This document shows positions 25,723 to 35,858 of a stretch of DNA of 64,000 bases, one piece after another (within the stretch, counting starts at the first letter, position 1; each line of letters opens with the position of its first letter). This stretch comes from Streptomyces pseudovenezuelae (GTDB lineage: Bacteria > Actinomycetota > Actinomycetes > Streptomycetales > Streptomycetaceae). Below the pieces are notes generated by a model. It did not search any database and was not told the DNA's origin. It saw only the letters and a list, made by a program, of their open reading frames with translations. The stretch spans positions 772,212 to 836,211 of the forward strand of contig NZ_KQ948145.1 of NCBI RefSeq assembly GCF_001513955.1, written 5' to 3'. The translations under genes were made by a program, and so were the position numbers.

Positions 25723-26577
25723 TCAGGACCCGGCCGCCGGCAACGACCGCCTGTTCCGCGCCTGCTTGTTCCGCGCCGCCAGCAACTCGTCCGCCGGGTA
25801 CCCGACCTCCTCCAGCGTCAGCCCGTGCGGCCGTACGACATGGACCGCGCTGTCCCGGACACCCGCGTCCAGCACCTTCCGCGGCCACTCCGCGCCCCGG
25901 TGCCCGTCCCCCACGAACAGCAGTGCGCCGACCATGGACCGCACCTGGTTGTGGCAGAAGGCGTCGGCCCGGACCTCGATCTCCACGACCCCGTCCGGCC
26001 GCCGCCGCACCCCGAAGTCGAGGATCTCGCGGATCGTCGTCGCTCCCTCACGCTTCTTCGCGTAGGCCGCGAAGTCATGCTCCCCGACGAGCGACTTGGC
26101 GGCGGCGTCCATGACGGCGACGTCCAACTCCCAGTCGTGCCACAGCACATGGTTGCGCAGCAGGGGATCCACGCCACCGGGCCGGTCCCCCACCCGGTAG
26201 ACGTACCGGCGCCACAGAGCGGCGAACCGCGCGTTGAACCCCTCCGCCGCCTCGGTGAGCCGCCACACCCGCACATCCTTCGGCAACCGCCCCGCCAGCC
26301 GCTTCAGCAGCTTCTCGCGATGCTCCTCCCACAGCGCCTCGGGCAGGTCCACATGCGCCACCTGCCCCCGCGCGTGCACCCCGGCATCGGTCCGTCCGGC
26401 CACGGTCAGCTCGTACGTCACGTCCTTCGACCGCGTGACCGTGCGCAGCGCGTCCTCGATCTCGCCCTGCACGGTCCGCCGGCCGCCGGCCTGCTTGGCC
26501 CATCCTGAGAAGTCGGTTCCGTCGTAGGACAGGTCGAGGCGGACACGGACATGGCCGGGCTGCACTTCGTCACTCAC
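25723..26577 (-). CDS. truA: tRNA pseudouridine(38-40) synthase
   Basis: TruA converts uridines 38-40 of the tRNA anticodon arm to pseudouridine. The 284-residue enzyme has the catalytic Asp64 in [10 protein letters not shown], preceded by [13 protein letters not shown] and followed by FHNQ-type [11 protein letters not shown]. It starts at GTG 26577 and follows rplQ, the usual actinobacterial neighbour. A hairpin and an intergenic repeat lie between rplQ and truA. It converges on the giant secreted-protein gene with a 55-base gap in which I see no strong terminator. Confidence 0.95.
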   Translation of the reverse strand: MSDEVQPGHVRVRLDLSYDGTDFSGWAKQAGGRRTVQGEIEDALRTVTRSKDVTYELTVAGRTDAGVHARGQVAHVDLPEALWEEHREKLLKRLAGRLPKDVRVWRLTEAAEGFNARFAALWRRYVYRVGDRPGGVDPLLRNHVLWHDWELDVAVMDAAAKSLVGEHDFAAYAKKREGATTIREILDFGVRRRPDGVVEIEVRADAFCHNQVRSMVGALLFVGDGHRGAEWPRKVLDAGVRDSAVHVVRPHGLTLEEVGYPADELLAARNKQARNRRSLPAAGS

Positions 26578-26603
26578 TCGTAGATCCTCTCACCCACACA
26601 AAA

Positions 26604-26635
26604 GCGGGCCCGCTCCTCGAAAGGAACGGACCCGC
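26604..26635 (-). terminator. Terminator between rplQ and truA
   Basis: A 14-bp stem (arms 26604-26617 and 26622-26635) around a 4-base loop. The two imperfect positions become G-U pairs only in the - strand RNA, where the loop reads UUCG, so the hairpin is best formed by - strand transcripts. It is the terminator-like element of the rplQ operon. Confidence 0.7.
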
Positions 26636-26638
26636 AAA

Positions 26639-26719
26639 CGCCCCTTCAGGGGCGCGGGGAACTGCGCGACAAGCCACGGCGAAAGCCGCACCCGCCAACG
26701 GACAGCACCCCGCAGACGC
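26639..26719. repeat. Streptomyces-type dispersed intergenic repeat
   Basis: The segment starts with the small hairpin CGCCCC-TTCA-GGGGCG and continues with GCGGGGAACTGCGCGAC and AAGCCACGG. I recognise this wording from memory as a short repeat found in many intergenic regions of Streptomyces genomes. It fills the space between the terminator and the rplQ stop. Only one copy is in this window. Confidence 0.55.
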
Positions 26720-27229
26720 TTACGCGTCCTTCGACTCCTCGGCCGGAGCCTCGGTGTCGTCGGCCTTGGCCGTGTCGACCTTGGTCTCCTCGGCGGCCGG
26801 AGCAGCCTCGGCGTCCTTGGCGGCACGCTTGGTGGCGGCCTCGGCCTCACCCGTCGCCTGCTGCGCGACCGTCAGCGCCTCGACCAGCTCGATGACAGCC
26901 ATGGGCGCGTTGTCGCCACGACGGTTACCGATCTTGGTGATGCGGGTGTAGCCACCGGGACGGTTCTCGTAGCGCGGGCCGATCTCGGTGAAGAGCGTGT
27001 GCACGATGCTCTTGTCCGTGATCACCTGGAGCACCTGACGGCGGTTGTGAAGGTCGCCCTTCTTCGCCTTGGTGACCAGACGCTCGGCGTAGGGACGCAG
27101 CTTGCGCGCCTTCGCCTCGGTGGTGGTGATACGGCCGTGCTCGAAGAGGCTCTTCGCGAGGTTCGCGAGGAGCAGCTTCTCGTGCGCGGCGCTGCCGCCC
27201 ATACGGGCACCCTTGGTGGGCTTCGGCAT
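26720..27229 (-). CDS. rplQ: 50S ribosomal protein L17
   Basis: L17 lies near the peptide exit tunnel. The 169-residue product has the conserved core ([51 protein letters not shown]) and then an actinobacterial Ala/Glu/Lys-rich C-terminal tail of about 50 residues. GGAGATAG precedes the ATG. It follows rpoA by 86 bases, the standard alpha-operon order. Confidence 0.97.
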   Translation of the reverse strand: MPKPTKGARMGGSAAHEKLLLANLAKSLFEHGRITTTEAKARKLRPYAERLVTKAKKGDLHNRRQVLQVITDKSIVHTLFTEIGPRYENRPGGYTRITKIGNRRGDNAPMAVIELVEALTVAQQATGEAEAATKRAAKDAEAAPAAEETKVDTAKADDTEAPAEESKDA

Positions 27230-27315
27230 TTTCTATCTCCTGTGTGTCTGCCCCGGCCGTATCAGGTACCGGGGTCAGGAACCCGATGAGCGGATGCTCA
27301 CCGGCAAACGACCGA

Positions 27316-28338
27316 TCAGTACTGCTCGGTCTCCACGAAACCCGCGTCCGCGTCGTCGTCGGCGCCGAAGGCGTCGGCAGCGGCCGTGGGGTCGAATCCG
27401 GGCGGGCTGTCCTTCAGGGCCAGGCCCATGCCGGCCAGCTTCGCCTTGACCTCGTCGATGGACTTCGCACCGAAGTTGCGGATGTCCAGGAGGTCGGCCT
27501 CGGAGCGGGCGACGAGCTCACCCACGGAGTGGATGCCCTCACGCTTGAGGCAGTTGTACGACCGAACGGTGAGCTCCAGCTCCTCGATCGGCAGGGCGAG
27601 ATCAGCGGCAAGGGCGGCGTCCGTCGGGGACGGGCCCATGTCGATGCCCTCGGCGTCGATGTTCAGCTCGCGGGCCAGACCGAACAGCTCGACCAGGGTC
27701 TTACCGGCCGACGCCATGGCGTCACGCGGACGCATGGCCTGCTTGGTCTCGACGTCGACGATCAGCTTGTCGAAGTCGGTGCGCTGCTCGACACGGGTCG
27801 CCTCGACCTTGTACGTGACCTTGAGCACGGGGCTGTAGATGGAGTCGACCGGGATACGGCCGATCTCCTGGCCCACCTGCTTGTTCTGCACGGCGGAGAC
27901 GTAACCGCGGCCACGCTCGACCGTGAGCTCCATCTCCAGCTTGCCCTTGCCGTTGAGCGTGGCGAGGACGAGGTCGGGGTTGTGCACCTCGACACCGGCC
28001 GGGGGCGCGATGTCGGCGGCGGTGACCAGACCCGGGCCCTGCTTGCGCAGGTACATCACGACCGGCTCGTCGTGCTCCGAGGAGACGACCAGCTGCTTGA
28101 TGTTGAGGATCAGGTCGGTGACGTCCTCCTTGACGCCCGGCACGGTGGTGAACTCGTGCAGGACACCGTCGATGCGGATGCTGGTGACAGCGGCACCGGG
28201 GATCGACGACAGGAGGGTACGGCGGAGGGAGTTGCCGAGGGTGTAACCGAAGCCCGGCTCCAGCGGCTCGATCACGAACCGGGAGCGGAATTCGTCGACG
28301 ACCTCTTCGGTCAGTGACGGACGCTGAGCGATCAGCAT
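27316..28338 (-). CDS. rpoA: DNA-directed RNA polymerase alpha subunit
   Basis: The alpha dimer seeds RNA polymerase assembly; its C-terminal domain contacts upstream DNA and activators. The 340-residue length equals what I recall for Streptomyces. The N-terminal domain shows [17 protein letters not shown] and the alpha-CTD shows [15 protein letters not shown] and [16 protein letters not shown]. An acidic tail of about 30 residues follows ([20 protein letters not shown]). It lies between rpsK and rplQ; rpsD, often found just upstream, is absent. Confidence 0.98.
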   Translation of the reverse strand: MLIAQRPSLTEEVVDEFRSRFVIEPLEPGFGYTLGNSLRRTLLSSIPGAAVTSIRIDGVLHEFTTVPGVKEDVTDLILNIKQLVVSSEHDEPVVMYLRKQGPGLVTAADIAPPAGVEVHNPDLVLATLNGKGKLEMELTVERGRGYVSAVQNKQVGQEIGRIPVDSIYSPVLKVTYKVEATRVEQRTDFDKLIVDVETKQAMRPRDAMASAGKTLVELFGLARELNIDAEGIDMGPSPTDAALAADLALPIEELELTVRSYNCLKREGIHSVGELVARSEADLLDIRNFGAKSIDEVKAKLAGMGLALKDSPPGFDPTAAADAFGADDDADAGFVETEQY

Positions 28339-28481
28339 GTGTGGATCAGATCCTTCTTTCGTGGACGCCCGCTATTTGACGCCCGACGGACCCGCACCGG
28401 CGAAAGTGCGGGGTACTGCAAGGGTACGGGCGGCACCGCCCCGAAGAGCCGTACCGCCCGCAACCTCAAGACAACCTGGCC

Positions 28482-28886
28482 TCAGACGCGACGGCGCTTG
28501 GGCGGACGGCAGCCGTTGTGCGGGGTGGGGGTGACGTCCTGGATCGAGCCGACCTCGAGGCCGGTGGCCTGGAGGGAGCGGATCGCGGTCTCACGGCCGG
28601 AGCCGGGACCCTTGACGAAGACGTCCACCTTGCGCATGCCGTGCTCCTGCGCGCGGCGGGCGGCCGACTCGGCGGCCATCTGCGCGGCGAAGGGGGTGGA
28701 CTTGCGCGAGCCCTTGAAGCCGACGTGGCCGGCGGAGGCCCAGGAGATCACGTTGCCCGAGGGGTCCGTGATCGAGACGATCGTGTTGTTGAACGTGCTC
28801 TTGATGTGGGCGTGCCCGTGAGCGACGTTCTTCTTTTCCTTGCGGCGCACCTTCTTGGCAGCGCCCTGACGACCCTTGGGGGGCAT
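28482..28886 (-). CDS. rpsK: 30S ribosomal protein S11
   Basis: S11 is a platform protein near the E site. The 134-residue protein has a Lys-rich N-terminus ([19 protein letters not shown]) and the conserved [34 protein letters not shown] and C-terminal [18 protein letters not shown]. The gap of 143 bases to rpoA contains GC-rich inverted repeats (about 28421-28462) that may attenuate or process the transcript. Confidence 0.97.
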   Translation of the reverse strand: MPPKGRQGAAKKVRRKEKKNVAHGHAHIKSTFNNTIVSITDPSGNVISWASAGHVGFKGSRKSTPFAAQMAAESAARRAQEHGMRKVDVFVKGPGSGRETAIRSLQATGLEVGSIQDVTPTPHNGCRPPKRRRV

Positions 28887-28956
28887 CTACAAACTCCTAC
28901 GGGGAGGTGGTCGGTCCTACAGCGAAGACCGCTGATGAAGCGTTGTCCGCTGAGGA

Positions 28957-29337
28957 CTACTTCTTGCCCGGCTTCTTCTTGCCGGCGATGGCGCGACGCG
29001 GGCCCTTGCGGGTACGAGCGTTCGTGCTGGTGCGCTGACCACGGACGGGCAGTCCACGACGGTGACGCAGACCCTGGTAGCAGCCGATCTCGACCTTGCG
29101 GCGGATGTCGGCCTGGACCTCACGGCGGAGGTCACCCTCGGTCTTGAGGTTGTTGTCGACGTACTCACGAATCGCGACGAGCTCCTCCTCGGAGAGGTCG
29201 CGAACGCGGGTGTTCGGGTTGATGCCGGTCTCGGCCAGCGTCAGCTGCGAAAGGGTCCGGCCGATGCCGAACACATAGGTCAGGGCGACCTCCACGCGCT
29301 TGTCGCGCGGGATGTCAACACCGGAAACGCGTGCCAT
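28957..29337 (-). CDS. rpsM: 30S ribosomal protein S13
   Basis: S13 sits in the head of the small subunit and bridges to the large subunit and P-site tRNA. The 126-residue sequence has [26 protein letters not shown], the [13 protein letters not shown] segment and a Lys-rich tail KKKPGKK. It follows rpmJ by about 186 bases and precedes rpsK. Confidence 0.97.
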   Translation of the reverse strand: MARVSGVDIPRDKRVEVALTYVFGIGRTLSQLTLAETGINPNTRVRDLSEEELVAIREYVDNNLKTEGDLRREVQADIRRKVEIGCYQGLRHRRGLPVRGQRTSTNARTRKGPRRAIAGKKKPGKK

Positions 29338-29523
29338 TCAATGGCTCCTGGTGATCTTCGGAGGTCTTCCGCAGAACCGGTTCCCAGCCGCCGTACCAGG
29401 TACGAACTGGGTCCCCGGCCTCCGAACCGGGGGTGTCAGACGAAGGACGTCTGGGCTCTGCGTATGAACAAATTCAGCTTGCGTCGCGCGAATCCCTGCG
29501 AGAGCAGAGGGTTCGGTCCTGCG

Positions 29524-29637
29524 TCAGCCCTGGCGCTGCTTGTGGCGCGGGTTCTCGCAAATGACCATGACCCGACCGTGACGGCGGATCACCCTGCACT
29601 TGTCGCAGATCTTCTTGACGCTCGGCTTGACCTTCAT
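29524..29637 (-). CDS. rpmJ: 50S ribosomal protein L36 (zinc-binding type)
   Basis: This is a 37-residue gene. The product starts [19 protein letters not shown] and continues to [12 protein letters not shown]. CxxC, a third Cys and a His make the zinc-ribbon (C+) form of L36. It lies 59 bases after infA in the standard infA-rpmJ-rpsM order. Confidence 0.96.
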   Translation of the reverse strand: MKVKPSVKKICDKCRVIRRHGRVMVICENPRHKQRQG

Positions 29638-29696
29638 GGGATTGAGGTTCTCCGGGTCAGTGCCACCACCCCGCCGCAGCGGGATGCGGGCAAGAT

Positions 29697-29918
29697 CTAC
29701 TTGTACCGGTAGACGATCCGGCCACGTGTCAGGTCGTACGGAGACAACTCCACCACGACCCGGTCGTCAGGGAGGATACGGATGTAGTGCATCCGCATCT
29801 TGCCGCTGATGTGTGCCAGGACCTGGTGGCCGTTCTGGAGCTCGACCTTGAACATGGCGTTCGGAAGAGACTCGACGACAGTGCCCTCGATCTCGATGGC
29901 ACCTTGCTTCTTGGCCAC
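29697..29918 (-). CDS. infA: Translation initiation factor IF-1
   Basis: IF-1 is an OB-fold protein that binds the A site of the 30S subunit during initiation. The 73-residue product starts at GTG 29918 ([14 protein letters not shown]) and ends [11 protein letters not shown], full length for the family. AAGGGCGA precedes the GTG, which is chosen over an ATG 78 bases upstream that would add an unrelated tail. It probably starts its own transcript in the 153-base gap after map; TAGACT near 30013-30018 on the - strand is a weak -10 candidate. Confidence 0.97.
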   Translation of the reverse strand: MAKKQGAIEIEGTVVESLPNAMFKVELQNGHQVLAHISGKMRMHYIRILPDDRVVVELSPYDLTRGRIVYRYK

Positions 29919-30071
29919 GCTTCGCCCTTCGAATCGACTACCTTGATCGACTCTCCTGCGTTTCCCCTGGGGGCGCATGCGGACATGCGGGTGCACGAGA
30001 GCCGACGAGTCAGTCTACGTCAGGGCTCACCGAAACACGAATCGAGGAAGGATGCCCCAGAAGGTAGATCA

Positions 30072-30908
30072 TTAAGCGAGCGGGTCGGGCGCGGCGGTGA
30101 TCCCGTGCTCCGCGAGCTTCGCCCGGCCGCCGTCGGGAGCGGTCAGAACCAGCGGCCCCTCGTCCGTCAGCGCCACCGAGTGCTCCCAGTGCGAGGACCA
30201 CGTGCCGTCCGTCGTGATGACCGTCCAGTCGTCCGACAGGACCTCCGTCCGCGGGGTGCCCAGGGACACCATCGGCTCGATCGCCAGGCAGAACCCGGTG
30301 ACCAGCTTCGGCCCCTTCCCCCGGCGCCGGTCGACGTAGTTCAGCAGGTGCGGGTCCATGTGCATCTCGGTGCCGATGCCGTGACCGCCGTAGTCCTCGA
30401 TGATCCCGTAGCGGCCGCCGCCCGGCTTCGGCTGGCGGCGGATGTACGTCTCGATGGCCCGGGAGACGTCGACGAGCCGGTTGCCCTGCTTCATGGCCGC
30501 GATGCCGGCCCACATGGACTCCTCGGTCACCCGGGAGAGCTCCAGCAGCTCCGGAGCGTGGCCCGAGCCCACGAAGGCCGTGTAGGCCGCGTCCCCGTGC
30601 CAGCCGTCGATGATCGCGCCGCAGTCGATGGAGATGATGTCGCCGTCCTTGAGGACGACCTCGTCGGACGGGATGCCGTGGACGACGACCTCGTTCACGG
30701 AGGTGCAGATCGTCGCCGGGAAACCGCCGTACCCCAGGAAGTTCGGCTTCGCGTCGTGCTCCGCGAGGACCTTTCGCGCGACCTGGTCGAGATCCCTGGT
30801 CGTGGCCCCGGGCACCGCGGCCTCTCGGGTCGCCGCGTGGATGGCGGCGACGACCAGCCCCGCCTCGCGCATCTTGGCGATCTGCTCGGGGGTCTTGATC
30901 TGCACCAT
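30072..30908 (-). CDS. map: Type I methionine aminopeptidase
   Basis: MAP removes the initiator methionine from nascent proteins using a dinuclear metal centre. The 278-residue enzyme has the metal-ligand motifs IDCGAIIDGWHGDAA, GGHGIGTEMH and the ligand Glu in FCLAIEPMV, plus a late HWEHSVALT. It follows adk in the secY-adk-map order. A 9-bp hairpin lies in the 127-base gap before it. Confidence 0.97.
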   Translation of the reverse strand: MVQIKTPEQIAKMREAGLVVAAIHAATREAAVPGATTRDLDQVARKVLAEHDAKPNFLGYGGFPATICTSVNEVVVHGIPSDEVVLKDGDIISIDCGAIIDGWHGDAAYTAFVGSGHAPELLELSRVTEESMWAGIAAMKQGNRLVDVSRAIETYIRRQPKPGGGRYGIIEDYGGHGIGTEMHMDPHLLNYVDRRRGKGPKLVTGFCLAIEPMVSLGTPRTEVLSDDWTVITTDGTWSSHWEHSVALTDEGPLVLTAPDGGRAKLAEHGITAAPDPLA

Positions 30909-30983
30909 GCGGCGGAAGCCTTTCTGAAACCGGGAGAACCTGGCAGGGGACGGGTGCCTTCAACGATACGTGCACCCACACAG

Positions 30984-31017
30984 CAGCCGCGGCCCCCTCG
31001 GAAGGGAACCGCGGCTG
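30984..31017 (-). terminator. Hairpin between adk and map
   Basis: CAGCCGCGG (30984-30992) pairs with CCGCGGCTG (31009-31017), with a further CCCT/AGGG helix inside. It lies 19 bases after the adk stop and has no T-run, so it may be a partial terminator or processing site. Confidence 0.5.
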
Positions 31018-31035
31018 TCGTACTCGGAAAAACCG

Positions 31036-31698
31036 CTACGCGGCGTCGCCCTCGTGCTGGAGGGCCTCCATGGCGCGGCCGGTGACGTCCTCCACCTTGC
31101 CGAGCGCCGAGATCGTGACCACCAGGCCCTGGGCCTTGTAGTAGTCGATGATCGGCTCGGTCTGGGTGTGGTAGACCTCCAGGCGCTTGCGGACCGTCTC
31201 CTCGGAGTCGTCGTCGCGCTGGTACAGCTCGCCGCCGCAGACGTCACAGACGCCGTCCTGCTTCGGCGCCTTGTACGACACGTGGAAGACGTGCGCCGAG
31301 TCGTTGCGGCAGATGCGGCGGCCGGCGATGCGCTTGACGACCTCCTCCTCGGGGACCTCGAGGTCCAGCACCGCGTCCAGCTTCATGCCCTCGGTCTGCA
31401 GCATCTCGTCGAGCGACTCGGCCTGCGAGACATTGCGCGGGAAACCGTCGAGCAGGAAGCCGTTCTCGGCGTCCGGCTGCTCCATGCGGTCCTTGGCCAT
31501 CCCGATGGTGACCTCGTCCGGGACCAGGTTGCCCGCGTCCATGTAGGACTTCGCGAGTTTGCCGAGGTCCGTCTGCCGGCTGATGTTGGCGCGGAACAGG
31601 TCGCCCGTGGAGATGTGCGGGATCGACAGGTTCGAGGCGAGGAACGCGGCCTGCGTTCCCTTACCGGCGCCCGGCGGCCCGACGAGGACGATACGCAT
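31036..31698 (-). CDS. adk: Adenylate kinase
   Basis: Adk catalyses ATP + AMP = 2 ADP. The 220-residue protein has the P-loop GPPGAGKGTQ at residues 7-16, the AMP-site ISTGDLFR and DGFPRN, and a long-form LID containing CDVCGG, which may hold a metal. The start overlaps the secY stop by one base (TGATG), so the two are translationally coupled. Confidence 0.98.
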   Translation of the reverse strand: MRIVLVGPPGAGKGTQAAFLASNLSIPHISTGDLFRANISRQTDLGKLAKSYMDAGNLVPDEVTIGMAKDRMEQPDAENGFLLDGFPRNVSQAESLDEMLQTEGMKLDAVLDLEVPEEEVVKRIAGRRICRNDSAHVFHVSYKAPKQDGVCDVCGGELYQRDDDSEETVRKRLEVYHTQTEPIIDYYKAQGLVVTISALGKVEDVTGRAMEALQHEGDAA

Positions 31699-33011
31699 CA
31701 GCGGAGGAACCCTTCGTAATTGCGCTGCTGGAGCTGGCTCTCGATCTGCTTCACCGTCTCGAGACCCACACCCACGATGATCAGGATGCTTGTCCCGCCG
31801 AAGGGGAAGTTCTGGCTTGCCCCGAAGCCGACCAACGCCATCGTTGGCACAAGAGCGATCAGACCCAAGTACAGCGAACCCGGCCAGGTGATCCGGTTGA
31901 GTACGTAGGAGAGGTACTCAGCGGTCGGTCGGCCAGCCCGGATGCCCGGGATGAAGCCACCATACTTCTTCATGTTGTCGGCGACTTCCTCGGGGTTGAA
32001 GGAGATCGCCACGTAGAAGAACGCGAAGAAAACGATGAGCAAGAAGTACATGCTGATGTAGATCGGGTGGTCGCCCTTGGTGAGGTTGGCCTCGATCCAG
32101 GTCTTCCAGCTCGACGTACCGCTCGAGAACTGCGCCACCAGCGCCGGGATGTACAGCAGCGACGACGCGAAGATGACGGGAATCACACCGGCCTGGTTGA
32201 CCTTCAGCGGGATGTACGTCGACGTACCGCCGTAGGACCGACGGCCGATCATGCGCTTCGCGTACTGCACCGGGATACGGCGCTGGGCCTGCTCGACGAA
32301 GACCACGAGACCGACCATGACCAGGCCGACCGCGATGACGGTGCCGAACTCGATCCAGCCGCCGGCCAGGGTGCCCTGCTTCTTGATGGCCCACAGGGCG
32401 GACGGGAAGGTGGCGGCGATCGAGATGAACATCAGGATCGACATGCCGTTGCCGATGCCGCGGTCGGTGATGAGCTCACCGAGCCACATGACGACGGCCG
32501 TACCGGCGGTCATCGTGATGACCATGACGATCGTGGTGAAGATCGCGCGGTCCGGGACGATGCTCGACGCGACCGTGCAGCCCGAGAAGAGGGCGCCGCT
32601 GCGGGCGGTGGCCACCAGGCCCGTGCCCTGCAGGATGGCGAGCGCCACCGTGAGGTAACGGGTGTACTGCGTGATCTTCGCCGTACCGGCCTGCCCCTCC
32701 TTCTTGAGGGCTTCCAGGCGCGGGATGACGACGGTGAGCAGCTGAAGAATGATGCTCGCCGTGATGTACGGCATGATGCCGAGCGCGAAGATCGTGATCT
32801 GCAGCAGCGCGCCACCGCTGAACATGTTGACCAGACCGAAGAGTCCCTGGTTGCCGGACGCCTGGTCCACACACTCCTGGACGGACTTGTAGTTGACGCC
32901 AGGGATCGGGACGTGGGTACCCACGCGGTACACCACGATGATGGCGAGCGTAAAGAGCAGCTTCTTGCGCAGGTCGGGCGTCCTGAACGCCCGGGCGAAC
33001 GCGGTGAGCAC
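31698..33011 (-). CDS. secY: Preprotein translocase subunit SecY
   Basis: SecY is the channel of the general secretion pathway. The 437-residue protein has about ten transmembrane segments. Diagnostic sequences include VGTHVPIPGVNY, the plug-side GGALLQITIFALGIMPYI region, KVNQAGVIPVIFASSLL and the C-terminal LQQRNYEGFLR. It begins after a terminator that follows rplO, so secY-adk-map appears to be expressed apart from the S10-spc unit. Confidence 0.98.
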   Translation of the reverse strand: MLTAFARAFRTPDLRKKLLFTLAIIVVYRVGTHVPIPGVNYKSVQECVDQASGNQGLFGLVNMFSGGALLQITIFALGIMPYITASIILQLLTVVIPRLEALKKEGQAGTAKITQYTRYLTVALAILQGTGLVATARSGALFSGCTVASSIVPDRAIFTTIVMVITMTAGTAVVMWLGELITDRGIGNGMSILMFISIAATFPSALWAIKKQGTLAGGWIEFGTVIAVGLVMVGLVVFVEQAQRRIPVQYAKRMIGRRSYGGTSTYIPLKVNQAGVIPVIFASSLLYIPALVAQFSSGTSSWKTWIEANLTKGDHPIYISMYFLLIVFFAFFYVAISFNPEEVADNMKKYGGFIPGIRAGRPTAEYLSYVLNRITWPGSLYLGLIALVPTMALVGFGASQNFPFGGTSILIIVGVGLETVKQIESQLQQRNYEGFLR

Positions 33012-33131
33012 GGTGCCTCCTGCGACCCCCGCGCTACTGCGTCAAGGGTGACGGTCTTGAGGTTCGACGAATATGTGGGAAAGCAGTGCAGGCCACCTTA
33101 CCCGGGCCGCCGCCTGCCGTGGAACGACCAA

Positions 33132-33162
33132 CCGGGGATACCTCGTTGTGAGGTATCCCCGG
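33132..33162 (-). terminator. Terminator of the S10-spc operon after rplO
   Basis: Perfect 13-bp stem CCGGGGATACCTC (33132-33144) with its complement (33150-33162) and a 5-base loop, 26 bases after the rplO stop and about 120 bases before the secY start. Confidence 0.8.
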
Positions 33163-33187
33163 TGGGTACTGCTTCAGGTCATCGCAC

Positions 33188-33643
33188 TCAGACGAGCTCG
33201 GTGACCGTGCCGCCGGCGGCGGTGATCTTCTCCTTGGCGGAGCCGGAGACGGCGTCGACCGTCACCTGCAGCGCCACCGAGATCTCGCCCTGGCCGAGGA
33301 CCTTGACGAGGCTGTTCTTGCGAACGGCACCCTTGGCCACCAGACCCTCGACGGTGACCTCGCCACCCTCGGGGTAGAGCGCGGCCAGCTTGTCGAGGTT
33401 CACGACCTGGAACTCGGTCTTGAACGGGTTCTTGAAGCCCTTCAGCTTCGGAAGACGCATGTGGAGGGGCATCTGGCCACCCTCGAAGCGCTCCGGAACC
33501 TGGTAACGGGCCTTCGTACCCTTGGTACCACGACCGGCCGTCTTACCCTTCGACGCCTCACCACGACCCACACGGGTCTTGGCGGTCTTGGCGCCCGGGG
33601 CGGGACGGAGGTTGTGGATCTTGAGCGGGTTGTTCTCCGCCAT
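33188..33643 (-). CDS. rplO: 50S ribosomal protein L15
   Basis: L15 helps organise 23S rRNA late in assembly. The 151-residue protein shows the Gly/Lys-rich N-terminal half ([21 protein letters not shown]), then [20 protein letters not shown]. It is the last gene of the S10-spc cluster, 2 bases after rpmD. Confidence 0.97.
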   Translation of the reverse strand: MAENNPLKIHNLRPAPGAKTAKTRVGRGEASKGKTAGRGTKGTKARYQVPERFEGGQMPLHMRLPKLKGFKNPFKTEFQVVNLDKLAALYPEGGEVTVEGLVAKGAVRKNSLVKVLGQGEISVALQVTVDAVSGSAKEKITAAGGTVTELV

Positions 33644-33645
33644 GA

Positions 33646-33828
33646 TCAGTCGACCTCCTCGACCGTCACGAGGTGGCGGACGGTGTGCACCATGCCGCGG
33701 AACTCGGGACGATCCTCCTTGACGACCTGCGTGTTGATGCCCTTGAGACCAAGGGAGCGCAGGGTGTCACGGTGGTTCTGCTTGCTGCCGATGTACGACT
33801 TCGTCTGCGTGATCTTGAGCTGAGCCAT
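33646..33828 (-). CDS. rpmD: 50S ribosomal protein L30
   Basis: A 60-residue protein beginning [20 protein letters not shown] and containing [10 protein letters not shown], full length for L30. The ATG overlaps the TAA of rpsE by one base (TAATG), which fixes the start over a longer open frame upstream. rplO follows 2 bases later. Confidence 0.96.
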   Translation of the reverse strand: MAQLKITQTKSYIGSKQNHRDTLRSLGLKGINTQVVKEDRPEFRGMVHTVRHLVTVEEVD

Positions 33829-34436
33829 TACGCAGCACCAGCCCCGGCACGCGCACGCAGCAGGGCCGCGGGAGCGACGTCCTCGAGGGGCAGACCACGG
33901 CGAGCCGCGATCTCCTCGGGACGCTGCAGACCCTTCAGGGCCTCCACGGTCGCGTGCACGATGTTGATCGCGTTCGACGAACCGAGCGACTTCGACAGGA
34001 TGTCGTGAACGCCGGCGCACTCGAGCACGGCACGCACCGGGCCACCGGCGATAACGCCGGTACCGGGGGACGCCGGCTTGAGCAGGACGACGCCCGCCGC
34101 CTTCTCACCCGTGATCGGGTGCGGGATGGTGCCCTGGATACGGGGGACCTTGAAGAAGTGCTTCTTGGCCTCCTCAACACCCTTGGCGATGGCGGCCGGC
34201 ACCTCCTTGGCCTTGCCGTAACCGACACCCACGGTGCCGTCACCGTCGCCCACTACGACGAGCGCAGTGAAGCTGAAGCGACGACCACCCTTCACAACCT
34301 TGGCGACGCGGTTGATCGCGACAACGCGCTCAACGTACGCGGTCTTCTCGGCGGCAGCAGCGCCGCCGTCACGGCCCTTCCGGTCCCGCCGCTCGCCGCC
34401 ACCGGCACCGCCACCGCGGCGCTGGGGTCCAGCCAT
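33828..34436 (-). CDS. rpsE: 30S ribosomal protein S5
   Basis: S5 contributes to decoding fidelity. The 202-residue product has an actinobacterial Gly/Arg-rich N-terminal extension ([19 protein letters not shown]). The double-stranded-RNA-binding core follows: [30 protein letters not shown] and the C-terminal [16 protein letters not shown]. It is coupled to rpmD through TAATG. Confidence 0.97.
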   Translation of the reverse strand: MAGPQRRGGGAGGGERRDRKGRDGGAAAAEKTAYVERVVAINRVAKVVKGGRRFSFTALVVVGDGDGTVGVGYGKAKEVPAAIAKGVEEAKKHFFKVPRIQGTIPHPITGEKAAGVVLLKPASPGTGVIAGGPVRAVLECAGVHDILSKSLGSSNAINIVHATVEALKGLQRPEEIAARRGLPLEDVAPAALLRARAGAGAA

Positions 34437-34475
34437 TGGAATTACCTCTCTCTTTTTCCGCTAGCTACGAACGGC

Positions 34476-34859
34476 TCAGAACTTCAAGCCGGCTTCGCGG
34501 GCGGCGTCCGCCAGGGCGGCGATGCGCCCGGCGTACTGGTTGCCACCACGGTCGAATACGACAGCCTCGACACCGGCGGCCTTGGCGCGCTCGGCGACCA
34601 GGGCGCCGACCTGCTTGGCCTGCGCGGACTTGTCGCCCTCGCCACCGCGGACCGTGGTGTCCAGGGTGGACGCCGACGCCAGGGTGTGACCCTTGATGTC
34701 GTCGATCACCTGGGCCACGATGTGGCGGTTGGAGCGGGTAACGACCAGACGGGGACGCTCCGCCGTACCGGAGATGTTCTTCCGGATCCGGATGTGACGG
34801 CGCTTGATCGCGGCGCGCTTGTAGGCGTCGCCCTTCAGGATCTTCTGTCCGTATGCCAT
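34476..34859 (-). CDS. rplR: 50S ribosomal protein L18
   Basis: L18 binds 5S rRNA with L5 and L25. The 127-residue sequence includes [21 protein letters not shown], written in part as [11 protein letters not shown], then [15 protein letters not shown] and the C-terminal [20 protein letters not shown]. It lies 3 bases after rplF and 39 bases before rpsE. Confidence 0.97.
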   Translation of the reverse strand: MAYGQKILKGDAYKRAAIKRRHIRIRKNISGTAERPRLVVTRSNRHIVAQVIDDIKGHTLASASTLDTTVRGGEGDKSAQAKQVGALVAERAKAAGVEAVVFDRGGNQYAGRIAALADAAREAGLKF

Positions 34860-34862
34860 GGC

Positions 34863-35402
34863 TTACTTACCCGCCTTTCCGACCTTGCGGCGGATGACTT
34901 CGCCCTCGTACTTGACGCCCTTGGCCTTGTACGGGTCAGGCTTGCGCAGCTTGCGGATGTTGGCCGCAACCTCGCCGACCTTCTGCTTGTCGATGCCCTC
35001 GACCGAGAACCGGGTGGGGGCCTCCACCTTGAAGGTGATGCCCTCGGGGGCCTCGACGGTGATCGGGTGGCTGTAGCCGAGAGCGAACTCGAGGTTCGAA
35101 CCCTTGGCCTGCACGCGGTAACCGACACCGCTGATCTCGAGCTTCTTCACGTAACCCTGGGTCACGCCGGTGATCATGTTCGCCACCAGCGTGCGGGACA
35201 GGCCGTGCAGGGCCTTGTTCTGACGCTCGTCGTTGGGGCGGGTGACGTTGAGAACGCCGTCCTCACCCTTGGCGATGTCGATCGGCGCAGCGACGGTGTG
35301 CGAGAGGGTGCCCTTGGGGCCCTTCACCGACACCGTACGGCCGTCGATGGTGACGTCCACGCCGGCGGGAACCGTGATGGGGAGCTTGCCAATACGCGAC
35401 AT
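34863..35402 (-). CDS. rplF: 50S ribosomal protein L6
   Basis: L6 lies near the factor-binding centre. The 179-residue protein has two repeated folds: [17 protein letters not shown] at the N-terminus and the conserved [16 protein letters not shown] loop near the end, which contacts the sarcin-ricin region. Order rpsH-rplF-rplR is standard. Confidence 0.97.
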   Translation of the reverse strand: MSRIGKLPITVPAGVDVTIDGRTVSVKGPKGTLSHTVAAPIDIAKGEDGVLNVTRPNDERQNKALHGLSRTLVANMITGVTQGYVKKLEISGVGYRVQAKGSNLEFALGYSHPITVEAPEGITFKVEAPTRFSVEGIDKQKVGEVAANIRKLRKPDPYKAKGVKYEGEVIRRKVGKAGK

Positions 35403-35426
35403 AGCTGTTTCCTCCGTTCCCTTCCG

Positions 35427-35825
35427 CTACCAGACGTAGGCGAGAACTTCTCCGCCTACGCCCTTCTTGCCGGCCTGCTTGTCGGTGAGGAGCCCGTGCG
35501 ACGTGGAGATGATCGCCACGCCGAGGCCGCCCAGCACCTTCGGCAGGGAGGTGGACTTCGCGTAAACCCGGAGACCGGGCTTGGAGATCCGCTTGATGCC
35601 CGCAATGGAGCGCTCACGGTTCGGGCCGAACTTCAGCTCGAGAACGAGGTTCTTGCCGACCTCGGCGTCCTCGACCTTCCAGCCCGTGATGAAGCCCTCC
35701 TGCTGGAGGATCTCCGCGATGTGAGACTTGATCTTGGACGCCGGCATCGTCACAGAGTCGTGGTACGCCGAGTTCGCGTTCCGCAGACGCGTAAGCATGT
35801 CTGCGATCGGATCAGTCATGGTCAT
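35427..35825 (-). CDS. rpsH: 30S ribosomal protein S8
   Basis: S8 is a primary 16S rRNA binder and, in E. coli, the translational repressor of the spc operon. The 132-residue product begins [18 protein letters not shown] and ends [12 protein letters not shown]...GEVLAYVW, the family signature. The 210-base gap upstream is unusually large for this cluster and carries a long-range inverted repeat. Confidence 0.97.
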   Translation of the reverse strand: MTMTDPIADMLTRLRNANSAYHDSVTMPASKIKSHIAEILQQEGFITGWKVEDAEVGKNLVLELKFGPNRERSIAGIKRISKPGLRVYAKSTSLPKVLGGLGVAIISTSHGLLTDKQAGKKGVGGEVLAYVW

Positions 35826-35858
35826 GAATTGGCCTTCGGCCTCTCTCGCCGGGGTTTC

